This document shows, one piece after another, positions 1-7,212 of a stretch of 9,833 nucleotides of DNA. The translations under genes and the position numbers were made by a program. Source of the stretch: JANYCD01 sp043738385 (GTDB lineage: Bacteria > Pseudomonadota > Gammaproteobacteria > Burkholderiales > Rhodocyclaceae); assembly GCA_043738385.1 (NCBI GenBank), contig JAYUGL010000277.1, positions 1 through 9,833 of the forward strand, in the 5' to 3' direction. A model generated the notes under the pieces. It saw only the letters and a program-made list of their open reading frames with translations, ran no database searches and was not told the origin of the DNA. The number at the start of each line of letters is the position of its first letter. Positions within the stretch are counted from its first letter, which is position 1.

Positions 1-390
1 GTCGCCAATCGCGCCGAATCGCTGAAGCTGGTCAAGTCCTTGCGCAGCCACGCGCTGGCGACCCTGGATCTGACCGACGATGAAATGGCCAAGCTGCACA
101 TCCGCCATATGGTCGGCGGCCATGCGTCCAGCCTCAAGGACGAGATCATCTACCGCTTCGAGTTTCCCGAACGGCCCGGCGCCTTGATGAATTTTCTCGA
201 ACACATGAGCAAGGACTGGAACATCAGCCTGTTCCACTACCGCAATCACGGCGCCGACCATGGCCGCGTGCTGGTCGGCATGCAGGTGCCGGCGGCGGAG
301 AAAAAAGCCTTCGGTGTTTTTCTCAAGGAACTCGGCTACAGTCATTGCGATGAAACGGGAAACCCGGCCTACAAGCTTTTTCTCGGATAA
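1..390 (+). CDS. ilvA: Threonine dehydratase (biosynthetic), C-terminal part; 5' end outside window
   Basis: The reading frame is open from base 1 and codes for the last 129 residues of a protein of usually about 500. Biosynthetic threonine dehydratase is a cytosolic PLP enzyme that deaminates threonine to 2-oxobutanoate, the first step to isoleucine. The catalytic PLP domain lies outside the window; what is seen is the regulatory end with the ACT-like fold that binds isoleucine (inhibitor) and valine. The match rests on family hallmarks: RHMVGG, FEFPERPGAL, then WNISLFHYRNHGADHGRVLVG and a terminal DETGNPAYKLFLG, nearly the same as E. coli IlvA. The stop TAA lies 15 bases before the next start, so ilvA and the methyltransferase gene are probably cotranscribed. 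Nothing looks damaged in the part visible. Confidence 0.95.
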   Translation, partial: VANRAESLKLVKSLRSHALATLDLTDDEMAKLHIRHMVGGHASSLKDEIIYRFEFPERPGALMNFLEHMSKDWNISLFHYRNHGADHGRVLVGMQVPAAEKKAFGVFLKELGYSHCDETGNPAYKLFLG

Positions 391-405
391 CCAGCGAAGG
401 TCACC

Positions 406-1026
406 ATGGGTTTCTACGCCAAATATATTCTGCCGAAAATCATCGACTTCGCCTGCGGCCAGGAGGTGATGAAGGCGCAACGCCGGTTGGCAGCGCCATT
501 GGCGCATGGCCGCGTGCTGGAAGTCGGCATCGGCTCCGGCCACAACCTGCCCTTTTACGACGCGGCGAAAGTCGAGCGCGTGATCGGCATCGATCCGGGT
601 GAGGAACTGCTGGCGTTGGCGCGGCAACGCAGCCGTGATGTGCCATTCCCGGTGGACCTGTTGCCGCAGGGTTGCGAATCAATCCCGTTGGAAAACGAAA
701 GCATCGACACGGTGCTGGTGACGTTTACGCTGTGTACGATTCCCGGCGTCGAGCAGGCACTCACTGAAATGCGCCGCGTGCTCAAGCCCGGCGGCAGTCT
801 GGTTTTCTGCGAGCATGGCCGCTCACCCGACCCCGGTGTGCAACGCTGGCAGAACCGGCTCAATCCGCTGTGGAAGCGCTGCATGGGCGGTTGCAATCTC
901 AATCGCGATATGCCGACGCTGATCAGTAACAGCGGCTTCACGCTTGATCGGCTGGAGACCGTGTATCTAAAAAATGTGCCGCGCTTTGCCGGCTACCGCT
1001 ATTTGGGAATCGCCCACGCCGCCTGA
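406..1026 (+). CDS. Class I SAM-dependent methyltransferase, METTL7/TMT1-like
   Basis: A 206-residue protein with a Rossmann-type methyltransferase fold. Motif I is VLEVGIGSG (residues 37-45), the acidic residue expected to hold the ribose of SAM is D63 in GIDPGEE, and the post-motif strand is MRRVLKPGGSLVFCEHG. The C-terminal part, with a WQ..LNPLWK stretch, then GGCNLNRD and a final GYRYLGIAHAA, follows the same order as the C-terminal part of human METTL7A/B (TMT1A/B), which methylate alkyl thiols and hydrogen sulfide. The membrane anchor of the human proteins is missing, so this one is probably soluble. The ATG is supported by GAAGG five bases upstream. It sits 15 bases after ilvA and 10 bases before a C-S lyase gene. 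The fold is certain; a thiol substrate is inference from resemblance recalled from memory and from context. Similar bacterial proteins are often named only as UbiE-like or Methyltransf_11. Confidence 0.85.
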   Translation: MGFYAKYILPKIIDFACGQEVMKAQRRLAAPLAHGRVLEVGIGSGHNLPFYDAAKVERVIGIDPGEELLALARQRSRDVPFPVDLLPQGCESIPLENESIDTVLVTFTLCTIPGVEQALTEMRRVLKPGGSLVFCEHGRSPDPGVQRWQNRLNPLWKRCMGGCNLNRDMPTLISNSGFTLDRLETVYLKNVPRFAGYRYLGIAHAA

Positions 1027-1036
1027 ACGCAAGTCC

Positions 1037-2179
1037 ATGCCTTTCGATTTCGACACGCTCATCGATCGTCGCGGCGGCGATTCCACCAAGTGGAACAAGT
1101 ACGCTGACCGCGATGTCCTTCCGCTGTGGGTGGCGGACATGGATTTCGCCGCACCGCCAGCCGTGCTCGAAGCTTTACAACGGCGCGTCGAGCACGGCGT
1201 GTTTGGCTACGGTCAGCCCTGGCCTTCGCTGGTGGAAGCCGTGCTCGAACATCTTGCGCGCGAATACGCGTGGCCGGTGCAGGAGGAGTGGCTGGTCTGG
1301 CTGCCGGGATTGGTGGCCGGGCTGGAAGTCGCCTGCCGCGCCGTCGGCGATGCGGGCGATACGGTGTTGACTGCGACACCCATTTATCCGCCCTTTCTTT
1401 CCTCGCCAAAGCATTCACAGCGGAAGCTGGCAACGGCGGCACTGTTGATCGAAGATGCACGCTGGCGATGGGATGTTGAGGCCACCGATCAGGCGCTGAA
1501 ACAGAGCAAGGCGAAAACCCTGCTGCTCTGCCATCCGCACAATCCCGTCGGTCGCGCCTGGCGCGAGGATGAACTGCAGCAGATCGCCAGACTTACCGAA
1601 AAGCACAACTTGGTCGTCTGCTCGGACGAGATCCATTGCGACCTGATCCTCGACCCGGCACGCAGGCATCGTCCGTTCGCCAGCATTTCACCCGAGATGG
1701 CGAAGCGCACCATCACCCTGATGGCGCCGTCGAAAACGTTCAACATTCCCGGGCTGGGCTGTGCCTTCGCCGTCATTGCCGATGCACGCCTGCGGCGCGA
1801 CTTTCGCACCGTGATGCAGGGCATCATGCCGCACGTGAATACACTGGGCCTTGTCGCCTGCGAGGCCGCTTTCCGTCATGGCGGGCCGTGGCGCAGCGCG
1901 CTGCTCGACACGCTGCGCGGCAACGCACGGCACGTCGAAGCGGCAGTGGGACGCATGAAAGGACTGGCCATGGCGCCAGTGGAAGCCACTTATCTGGCGT
2001 GGATCGATGCGCGCGGACTGGGTGTCGACAACCCGCAGCGCTTTTTTGAAACCGCCGGTGTCGGACTGTCCGATGGCGCCGACTTCGGCGCGCCGGGATT
2101 CGTTCGACTCAACTTCGGTTGCCCGCGGGCAACTCTGGATACGGCGCTGGCGCGCATGGAAAAAGCGATAGCGGGTTAG
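1037..2179 (+). CDS. patB: PatB/MalY-family PLP-dependent C-S beta-lyase (cystathionine beta-lyase type)
   Basis: A 380-residue fold-type I PLP enzyme. The N-terminal stretch with TKWNKY, LPLWVADMDF and later FGYGQPWPSL is diagnostic of the MalY/PatB branch of the class I/II aminotransferases, which act as beta C-S lyases. They split cystathionine or other cysteine S-conjugates into pyruvate, ammonia and a thiol. Visible cofactor residues are the Asn of HNPVGRAW, D197 in CSDEIHCDLI (pyridine nitrogen) and the Schiff-base lysine K233 in APSKTFNIPGLG. The substrate-carboxylate Arg is probably in FVRLNFGCPR near the end. The length is normal. I chose the ATG at 1037, just before PFDFDTLIDRRG, over upstream GTG codons because those lie inside the methyltransferase gene. 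It has no clear Shine-Dalgarno and starts 10 bases after the previous stop, which suggests translational coupling. Whether it serves methionine synthesis or conjugate breakdown cannot be told. Confidence 0.9.
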   Translation: MPFDFDTLIDRRGGDSTKWNKYADRDVLPLWVADMDFAAPPAVLEALQRRVEHGVFGYGQPWPSLVEAVLEHLAREYAWPVQEEWLVWLPGLVAGLEVACRAVGDAGDTVLTATPIYPPFLSSPKHSQRKLATAALLIEDARWRWDVEATDQALKQSKAKTLLLCHPHNPVGRAWREDELQQIARLTEKHNLVVCSDEIHCDLILDPARRHRPFASISPEMAKRTITLMAPSKTFNIPGLGCAFAVIADARLRRDFRTVMQGIMPHVNTLGLVACEAAFRHGGPWRSALLDTLRGNARHVEAAVGRMKGLAMAPVEATYLAWIDARGLGVDNPQRFFETAGVGLSDGADFGAPGFVRLNFGCPRATLDTALARMEKAIAG

Positions 2180-2196
2180 GTCGCGCAAGCGCAGGA

Positions 2197-3474
2197 CTAA
2201 CGGTTTTCCACCGCGGTGCTATCCATGGTCTTCCTGCCTGTGACCAACAGCGCTACAAGGGTCAGTGTTCCGGCGAAAGACAGGTAGTAGCCGACATAGG
2301 CGAGCCCATAATTGCGAGCCAGCCATGTGGCGATATACGGCGCCAGTGATGCACCCAGGATGCCACCCAGGTTGTAGGTCAGCGACGATCCTGTGTAGCG
2401 CACCTCGGTTGGAAACAGACCGGAAAGAACGGCGCCTATCGGACCATAGTTCATTCCCAGCACGGTCATGCCGAGCGCCAGAAACAAGGCGATCCGGATC
2501 AGATCGCCGGACCCGAACATGGGCGCAAACAACCAGCCAAACACAATGGTAGCAACGGCGACGATCAACAATACGATACGACCGCCGTAACGGTCGACCA
2601 GTGCGGCGGAGAGCGGAATCGCCGCAGCAAATAACAGCATGGAAAACAACTGAATCACCACGAAGTCTGATCGGGGAACCTTGAGCGCAGTGGTTGCCCA
2701 GCCCAGGGCGAACACCGTAATCAGATAAAACAGCACAAAGCCCCCAATGGTCATCGAGATACCCAACACCATCGCTGGCGCGTGACTGCGAAAGACGGTG
2801 ATGATGGGCAGCTTGACACGCTTGTTGTTCTCCAGCGCTTTCTGAAAGGCCGGTGTTTCAGCAATTTTCAGGCGCACGTAGAGCCCCATCAGCACCAGAA
2901 TCGCACTGGCCAGAAAGGGAATGCGCCAACCAAAGCCGAGAAACTGATCTTCGGTCAGCAGGCTGCTCAATAGCAGAAAACTGGCCCCGGAGAGAAACAG
3001 GCCCAATGGCGCACCCAACTGGGGAAACATGCCGTACCAGGCGCGCTTTCCTTGCGGCGCATATTCGGTCGCAAGCAGCACTGCGCCGCCCCATTCACCA
3101 CCCAACCCAAGGCCCTGACCAAAACGGCACAGGGCCAACAGGATGGGCGCCAAAGAACCTATTTCCGCATAGGTCGGTAACAGCCCGATGACCAGTGTCG
3201 AAATCCCCATCGTCAACAACGCGGTCACCAGCGTCGCCTTGCGCCCGATACGATCGCCAAAATGGCCAAACAAAGCCGATCCGATCGGGCGCGCAAAGAA
3301 TGCGATCGAGAAGGTCGCGAAGGATTGCATCATCGCGGCGGCGGGATCAGAGGCAGGAAAAAACAGTTTTGGAAAAACGAGTACTGCGGCGTTGGCAAAA
3401 ATATAAAAATCGAAGAACTCGATCGCCGTGCCCACCAAACTCGCAAACAACACTCGACTAACGGGATTCGCCAC
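2197..3474 (-). CDS. MFS transporter, metabolite:H+ symporter (MHS) family, YhjE-like
   Basis: A 425-residue, very hydrophobic inner-membrane protein of the major facilitator superfamily with about 12 expected membrane helices. The MHS-family signatures are clear: FASLVGTAIEFFDFYIF near residue 10, the loop 2-3 motif GHFGDRIGRKATL at about 70-82, RFGQGLGLGGEWGG at 117-130, a second-half motif VDRYGGR, and LFPTEVRYTG before helix 11. From memory it matches E. coli YhjE nearly along its whole length, including AIAF/ARPIGSA, QLGAP and LGASLAPYIA. The substrate is not known for YhjE; other MHS members carry shikimate, 2-oxoglutarate, citrate or proline-betaine with protons. The start is GTG, chosen because GGAGG lies six bases upstream. 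The gene faces the lyase gene tail to tail with 17 bases between the stops, too little for a clear terminator. Confidence 0.92.
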   Translation of the reverse strand: MANPVSRVLFASLVGTAIEFFDFYIFANAAVLVFPKLFFPASDPAAAMMQSFATFSIAFFARPIGSALFGHFGDRIGRKATLVTALLTMGISTLVIGLLPTYAEIGSLAPILLALCRFGQGLGLGGEWGGAVLLATEYAPQGKRAWYGMFPQLGAPLGLFLSGASFLLLSSLLTEDQFLGFGWRIPFLASAILVLMGLYVRLKIAETPAFQKALENNKRVKLPIITVFRSHAPAMVLGISMTIGGFVLFYLITVFALGWATTALKVPRSDFVVIQLFSMLLFAAAIPLSAALVDRYGGRIVLLIVAVATIVFGWLFAPMFGSGDLIRIALFLALGMTVLGMNYGPIGAVLSGLFPTEVRYTGSSLTYNLGGILGASLAPYIATWLARNYGLAYVGYYLSFAGTLTLVALLVTGRKTMDSTAVENR

Positions 3475-3480
3475 CGGTCG

Positions 3481-3485
3481 CCTCC
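3481..3485 (-). promoter_or_regulatory. Ribosome binding site of the MHS transporter
   Basis: On the - strand the bases read GGAGG followed by CGACCG and then GTG. This consensus Shine-Dalgarno at six bases' distance fixes the GTG at 3474 as the start; no ATG is suitably placed in that frame. Confidence 0.8.
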
Positions 3486-3641
3486 AAGGCTATTTGCTCA
3501 GGCTGACATTATTGCCGATGCTTTCGGTTTGTGCCGCTTGGCGGATATCACCCATCGCGACATGTTCCCGATCAAGGCCGAATCAGCCGCATTCGAGTGA
3601 TTCTGCGCTGCGTTCCCTGGCGGGCAAGGTTTGAAAGCTGC
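3486..3641. other. Intergenic stretch between cyclo-ligase and transporter genes; no gene seen
   Basis: About 155 bases separate the stop of the - strand cyclo-ligase gene from the Shine-Dalgarno of the - strand transporter gene. The stretch must hold the transporter's promoter if that gene has its own. AT-rich hexamers such as AATAAT occur on the - strand near 3508, but without a matching -35. I found only a weak four-base-pair stem (CCGA...TCGG, 3515-3527). No rho-independent terminator, tRNA, coding frame of family character or convincing 6S RNA was recognised here. Confidence 0.5.
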
Positions 3642-4232
3642 TCAGTCATTAAAATAATCAACGCCTGCCTCGGTGACAACAGCGTCGAGCGGAATATCGT
3701 GTGCCTGAGGCCGGATAGAGTTAACACGCGCCACTTCGAAGGCGACGCCGATGGCGAACGGCCGGGGGACGAGACCGGCCAGCGTGCGGTCGAAATAGCC
3801 GCCGCCATAGCCGAGACGAAAACCCCGCGCGTCGAACGCAACGAGGGGAAGCAAAACGACATCCGGAATCAACGTTGCGCCGTCAGCCGGAATCGGAATG
3901 CCGTAACGACCCACGGTCATGGTTGAATCCGGCGTCCATACGCGGAATGTCATCGGTGTACTCACCTCAACCACCGTGGGAATGCAGCTGCGCCAGCCAG
4001 AGTCCATGAGACGTCGCACCAATGGCCGGCAATCAAATTCGGCACGGATTGGCCAGCAAAATGCCAGCACGCCCGGCGACCGGGCGGCCAAAAGTTGCAT
4101 GAGATGACCCTCCGCCGCAGCCGAAAGCGATGCATGCCGATCCGCAGGAATGGCCTGTCGCGCCGCGATGCGGGCGCGGCGCAAGTCTGCGCGAAAGGCG
4201 GGATTTAACAGTGGATTTTCGGGCAAAGGCAC
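3642..4232 (-). CDS. ygfA: 5-formyltetrahydrofolate cyclo-ligase (5,10-methenyltetrahydrofolate synthetase)
   Basis: A 196-residue cytosolic enzyme that uses ATP to turn 5-formyl-tetrahydrofolate, a storage form and by-product, into 5,10-methenyl-tetrahydrofolate and so returns it to one-carbon metabolism. The family signature is plain: LRRARIAARQAIP at the N terminus (basic substrate-binding helix), GRYGIPIP at 108-115, and LLPLVAFDARGFRLGYGGGYFDR at about 127-149, the nucleotide/Mg site with its glycine-rich loop. Length is normal. The start is uncertain: GTG at 4232 is the first usable codon after an in-frame TGA upstream, it has no good Shine-Dalgarno, and a TTG two codons further in is possible. 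It is divergent from slt with 26 bases between. In E. coli the gene follows the 6S RNA gene; here there is no room for 6S RNA upstream. Confidence 0.92.
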   Translation of the reverse strand: MPLPENPLLNPAFRADLRRARIAARQAIPADRHASLSAAAEGHLMQLLAARSPGVLAFCWPIRAEFDCRPLVRRLMDSGWRSCIPTVVEVSTPMTFRVWTPDSTMTVGRYGIPIPADGATLIPDVVLLPLVAFDARGFRLGYGGGYFDRTLAGLVPRPFAIGVAFEVARVNSIRPQAHDIPLDAVVTEAGVDYFND

Positions 4233-4243
4233 GACGGTGGCTG

Positions 4244-4252
4244 TGCTACATT
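4244..4252 (+). promoter_or_regulatory. Extended -10 promoter element of slt (candidate)
   Basis: The bases TGC-TACATT match an extended -10 box (TGn-TATAAT, four of six in the hexamer). Transcription would start about seven bases after the box, at or within a base or two of the A of the slt ATG (4259). No good -35 sits at 16-18 bases' spacing (CAAAGG at 17), which is acceptable for an extended -10 promoter. There is also no Shine-Dalgarno before the ATG, so a leaderless mRNA is plausible. Inference only. Confidence 0.4.
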
Positions 4253-4258
4253 CAATTC

Positions 4259-6208
4259 ATGATTCGCGACTATACCGCCACTACCGCCAAGCTTCTCGTT
4301 GTTGTCTTGCTGCTGCCTCTGCTGGCGTTTGCGGCGCCGGGCGACGACAGGTTTCTCGCCGCGCGCGAGGCCTTTCGGGTCGGCGAGACGGCAAAGCTGG
4401 CGCGCCTCGCCGATGATCTGCAAGGAAACGATCTCGAACCGTGGGTGCGCTACTGGCTGCTACGCCTAAAGCTGAACAACGACGATGACGCTGGCGTGAC
4501 CGACTTTCTGACGCGCGAATCGGGCACCTGGCTGGCAGAAAAGCTGCGTGCCGACTGGCTCAAAAATCTCGGCCAGCGGGGTCAATGGGAGACGTTCCGC
4601 CAGGAATACCCCCTGCTGGTTCAGTCCGACCAGGAGATCATCTGCTACGACTGGCAGACGCGGCTGCTGTTGCAACAGGACTCAACCGCGCTCGACGAGG
4701 CCCGCCCGGCCTGGTTCTCTACCGCAGAACTGCCCCAGTCCTGCACTCCGGTGATTGACCGGCTGGTGATCGGAAAACATCTTTCAGTCGACGATGTGTG
4801 GCAAAGGGTGCGGCGTTTGCTCGAAGTCGGAAATTTGCGCGAGGCGCGCCGCGCCGCCGAGTATCTGCCGGACAAGGAGTTGCCGCAGGCAAAATCGCTG
4901 GAGATGGTTGCGGCCAATCCGGGACGCACGCTCGACAAGAAATTACCGAAAAACTTTGCCGCCAGCCGCCTCGGCCGCGAGACCGCGCTGTTCGCCGTGC
5001 AGCACCTGGCGCGCCAGGATCCGCAGGAGGCGGCGTTGCGCTGGCGCAAAATCCTGAGCGCCTTCTCGGCTGACGATCAAGCCTATGGCTGGGGCCAACT
5101 GGCGATGCAAGCCGCAAGACGCCACATGAGCGAAGCTCTTTCCTGGTATACCTTGGCGGACGACGCATCGCTTTCCGAAGAACAGCGGGCGTGGTGGGTG
5201 CGTGCCGCGCTGCGCGCGCTGGACTGGGCCACGGTCGATCACGCGATCATGCAAATGTCGCCGCAGATGGCGGCACGGCCGGATTGGATGTATTGGCGCG
5301 GCCGTGCCCTGGCGGCGCTGGGCAAGCCCGACGAAGCACGAGTGCTGTTCCAGAAAATTGGCCACCAGCCGAATTTCTACAGCAATCTGGCTGATGACGA
5401 ATTGGACTGGACAGCGACCTTGCCGCCGCGCGCGCAACCGCCGTCAACCGAAGAACTGGCGACGGTTGCCGCCAGCCCGGGACTGAAGCGCGCGCTGGCG
5501 CTGTTTCGCCTTGACATGCGGGTTGAAGGCACGCGCGAATGGAACTGGTCAATTCGCGGCATGACGGATCGGCAACTGCTGGCCACCGCAGAACTGGCGC
5601 GCCGCAATGACGTATTTGACCGGGCCATCTTTACCGCCGAACGCACGCTTGAAGAACACGATTATTCGATGCGCTATCTGGCGCCCTATCGCGACCAGGT
5701 CGGGCCGAAAGCGAAAGATCTGGATCTGGACGATGGCTGGATCTATGCACTGATGCGGCAGGAAAGCCGCTTTATCATGGGCGCCAAATCCGGCGTCGGC
5801 GCACAGGGATTGATGCAACTGATGCCAAAAACCGCGAGCTGGGTGGCGCGCAAAATCGGTTTGTCGGGCTACCATCCGTCCCAGGTGGCGGACATGGGAA
5901 CCAATGTGACCCTCGGCACCCACTATTTGAAGATGGTACTGACCAGCCTCGACAATCATCCGGTGCTGGCGTGCGCGGCCTACAATGCCGGGCCAGGGCG
6001 TGCACGGCGCTGGTTGGGCGATGCGCCCATGGAGGGCGCCATTTACATCGAGACGATTCCCTTCAACGAGACGCGCGATTACGTCAAGAAGGTCATGAGC
6101 AACGCGATCTATTACGCCATCCTGTTCGACGAAAAGCCACGCTCGCTGAAGTCGAGGCTGGGCATCATCCAGCCGACACGGCCGACCGGGGCCACGGACC
6201 TCCCCTGA
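4259..6208 (+). CDS. slt: Soluble lytic murein transglycosylase (Slt70 type, family 1A)
   Basis: A 649-residue periplasmic enzyme that cleaves the MurNAc-GlcNAc bond of peptidoglycan to form 1,6-anhydro-muropeptides, used in wall turnover and recycling. Residues 1 to about 26 are a signal peptide (charged start, LLVVVLLLPLLAF core, cleavage near AFA/AP) with no lipobox cysteine, so the protein is soluble. The next ~400 residues form the helical-repeat U domain, followed by a linker domain. The C-terminal catalytic SLT domain shows GWIYALMRQESRF with catalytic E502, then GAQGLMQLMPKTA, AYNAGPGRARRW and ETRDYVKKVMSNAIYY. Length equals that of E. coli Slt70 (about 645). I chose the ATG at 4259 because it begins the signal peptide; the open frame further upstream runs into the cyclo-ligase gene on the other strand. 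No Shine-Dalgarno is seen. The next gene begins 44 bases after the stop. Confidence 0.95.
   Translation: MIRDYTATTAKLLVVVLLLPLLAFAAPGDDRFLAAREAFRVGETAKLARLADDLQGNDLEPWVRYWLLRLKLNNDDDAGVTDFLTRESGTWLAEKLRADWLKNLGQRGQWETFRQEYPLLVQSDQEIICYDWQTRLLLQQDSTALDEARPAWFSTAELPQSCTPVIDRLVIGKHLSVDDVWQRVRRLLEVGNLREARRAAEYLPDKELPQAKSLEMVAANPGRTLDKKLPKNFAASRLGRETALFAVQHLARQDPQEAALRWRKILSAFSADDQAYGWGQLAMQAARRHMSEALSWYTLADDASLSEEQRAWWVRAALRALDWATVDHAIMQMSPQMAARPDWMYWRGRALAALGKPDEARVLFQKIGHQPNFYSNLADDELDWTATLPPRAQPPSTEELATVAASPGLKRALALFRLDMRVEGTREWNWSIRGMTDRQLLATAELARRNDVFDRAIFTAERTLEEHDYSMRYLAPYRDQVGPKAKDLDLDDGWIYALMRQESRFIMGAKSGVGAQGLMQLMPKTASWVARKIGLSGYHPSQVADMGTNVTLGTHYLKMVLTSLDNHPVLACAAYNAGPGRARRWLGDAPMEGAIYIETIPFNETRDYVKKVMSNAIYYAILFDEKPRSLKSRLGIIQPTRPTGATDLP
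4269..4274 (-). promoter_or_regulatory. -10-like box TATAGT for the cyclo-ligase gene (candidate)
   Basis: On the - strand TATAGT (five of six to consensus) lies inside the first codons of slt. It would start transcription near 4261, giving a leader of about 28 bases to the GTG at 4232. No good -35 was found at the usual distance. It overlaps the proposed slt promoter region, as the short gap between the two divergent genes demands. Confidence 0.35.
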
Positions 6209-6252
6209 CGCCATCATCACGCGGAAACGCTTTACTCAAGATAGGCCCTGCA

Positions 6253-7212
6253 ATGAAAATCCAAAATGTATTGGTCATCGGCGGCTCGGGCTTTGTCGGC
6301 CGGCATGTCGTGCGGCGGCTGGCCGAGCGCGGCATCGATGTCACCGTCCCCAGTCGGCGGCGTGAACGCGCCAGGGACTTGATCGTGTTGCCGACTGTGA
6401 ACGTGGTCACGGCCGATGTTCACGACACTGCTGCCCTTGCGAGCCAGATGCGCGATCAGGATGCAATCATCAATCTCGTCGGCATATTGCAAGGCGGGCG
6501 GGGCACCCCTTACGGCAGGGGTTTCGCGCAGGCACATGTCGAACTGCCGCGCAAGATTGTCGCAACGGCAAGGCAGCTTGGCGTCAAACGCCTGCTGCAC
6601 CTGTCGGCGCTCAAGGCGGCGGCGGACGCACCTTCGGGTTATCTGCGTTCCAAGGCCGCCGGTGAAGCGGCCATTCTCGCGGCGCAGCCGGAGTTAGCGG
6701 TCACCCTGTTTCGGCCTTCGGTGATCTTTGGCGATGGCGATGCCTTCCTGACCCTGTTTGCCGATTTGCAGAAGATTTTTCCGCTAGTGCCGCTGGGTTG
6801 CCCGGACGCACAATTTCAGCCAGTGTGGGTCGAGGACGTGGCGGCGAGTATCGTCGACAGCCTGGAGAACACCGCGTGTGTCGGCAAGACCTACAACCTG
6901 TGTGGGCCAAAAACTTATCGGCTGCGAGAGTTGGTCGCGCTGGCTGGCCGGTACAGCGGGCATCGCCGCCCCATCATCGGCTTGCCTGATGCGCTCGCCC
7001 GGCTGCAGGCACTGGCGATGGAGTTCGTTCCCGGCATCCCGCTGAGTCGCGACAGCCATGACTCGATGCAAGTCGCCAATACCTGTGACGCCGGCTGCAC
7101 GCTGCCGTTTGGCATCGTTCCCACGGCGCTCGAAAGCATTGCCCCGTTCTATCTCGCGCAGAACAGGAAGCTGGCCGGCAACGACGAATTCCGCCGCAGA
7201 GCAGGGCGCTAG
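6253..7212 (+). CDS. NDUFA9-like NAD(P)-binding protein (atypical short-chain dehydrogenase / epimerase family)
   Basis: A 319-residue Rossmann-fold protein. The dinucleotide-binding loop is GGSGFVG (residues 10-16), with the family's HLSALKA strand and YLRSK (Y130, K134) in the place of the catalytic Tyr-x-x-x-Lys. The order YLRSKAAGE, FRPSVIFGDGDAFL, PVWVEDVA, GKTYNLCGP and PLSRDSHDSMQ follows human NDUFA9, the accessory subunit of respiratory complex I that binds NADPH. Bacterial members are called complex I NDUFA9 subunit family, although bacterial complex I is not known to need them; a role in quinone or complex I biology is inference. The ATG at 6253 directly precedes KIQNVLVIGG; the Shine-Dalgarno (AAGATAGG) is weak. 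It lies between slt and cca rather than with nuo genes. An alternative is a sugar-nucleotide epimerase, but the sequence fits NDUFA9-like proteins better. Confidence 0.85.
   Translation: MKIQNVLVIGGSGFVGRHVVRRLAERGIDVTVPSRRRERARDLIVLPTVNVVTADVHDTAALASQMRDQDAIINLVGILQGGRGTPYGRGFAQAHVELPRKIVATARQLGVKRLLHLSALKAAADAPSGYLRSKAAGEAAILAAQPELAVTLFRPSVIFGDGDAFLTLFADLQKIFPLVPLGCPDAQFQPVWVEDVAASIVDSLENTACVGKTYNLCGPKTYRLRELVALAGRYSGHRRPIIGLPDALARLQALAMEFVPGIPLSRDSHDSMQVANTCDAGCTLPFGIVPTALESIAPFYLAQNRKLAGNDEFRRRAGR

Noticed and set aside
974..1036. Upstream GTG start for the C-S lyase
   Set aside because: It would lie within the methyltransferase gene and add residues that do not fit the family N terminus; ATG at 1037 gives the expected start.
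2208..2219. Palindrome CACCGCGGTG as terminator between the convergent genes
   Set aside because: It lies in the coding end of the transporter gene, has no loop or T-run, and short GC palindromes are common at this base composition.
3475..3641. 6S RNA gene next to the cyclo-ligase gene
   Set aside because: In E. coli ssrS precedes ygfA. Upstream there are only 26 bases here, and the 167 bases downstream do not show, to my reading, the closing stem and central bubble of 6S RNA. A covariance-model search (Rfam 6S) would settle it.
4130..4258. Longer N terminus for slt from 4130
   Set aside because: The extension is antisense to the cyclo-ligase coding region and would bury the signal peptide that begins at 4259.
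5549..6220. Antisense open frame of 223 codons on the - strand
   Set aside because: It lies wholly opposite the catalytic domain of slt and has no recognisable domain, start context or coding character of its own.
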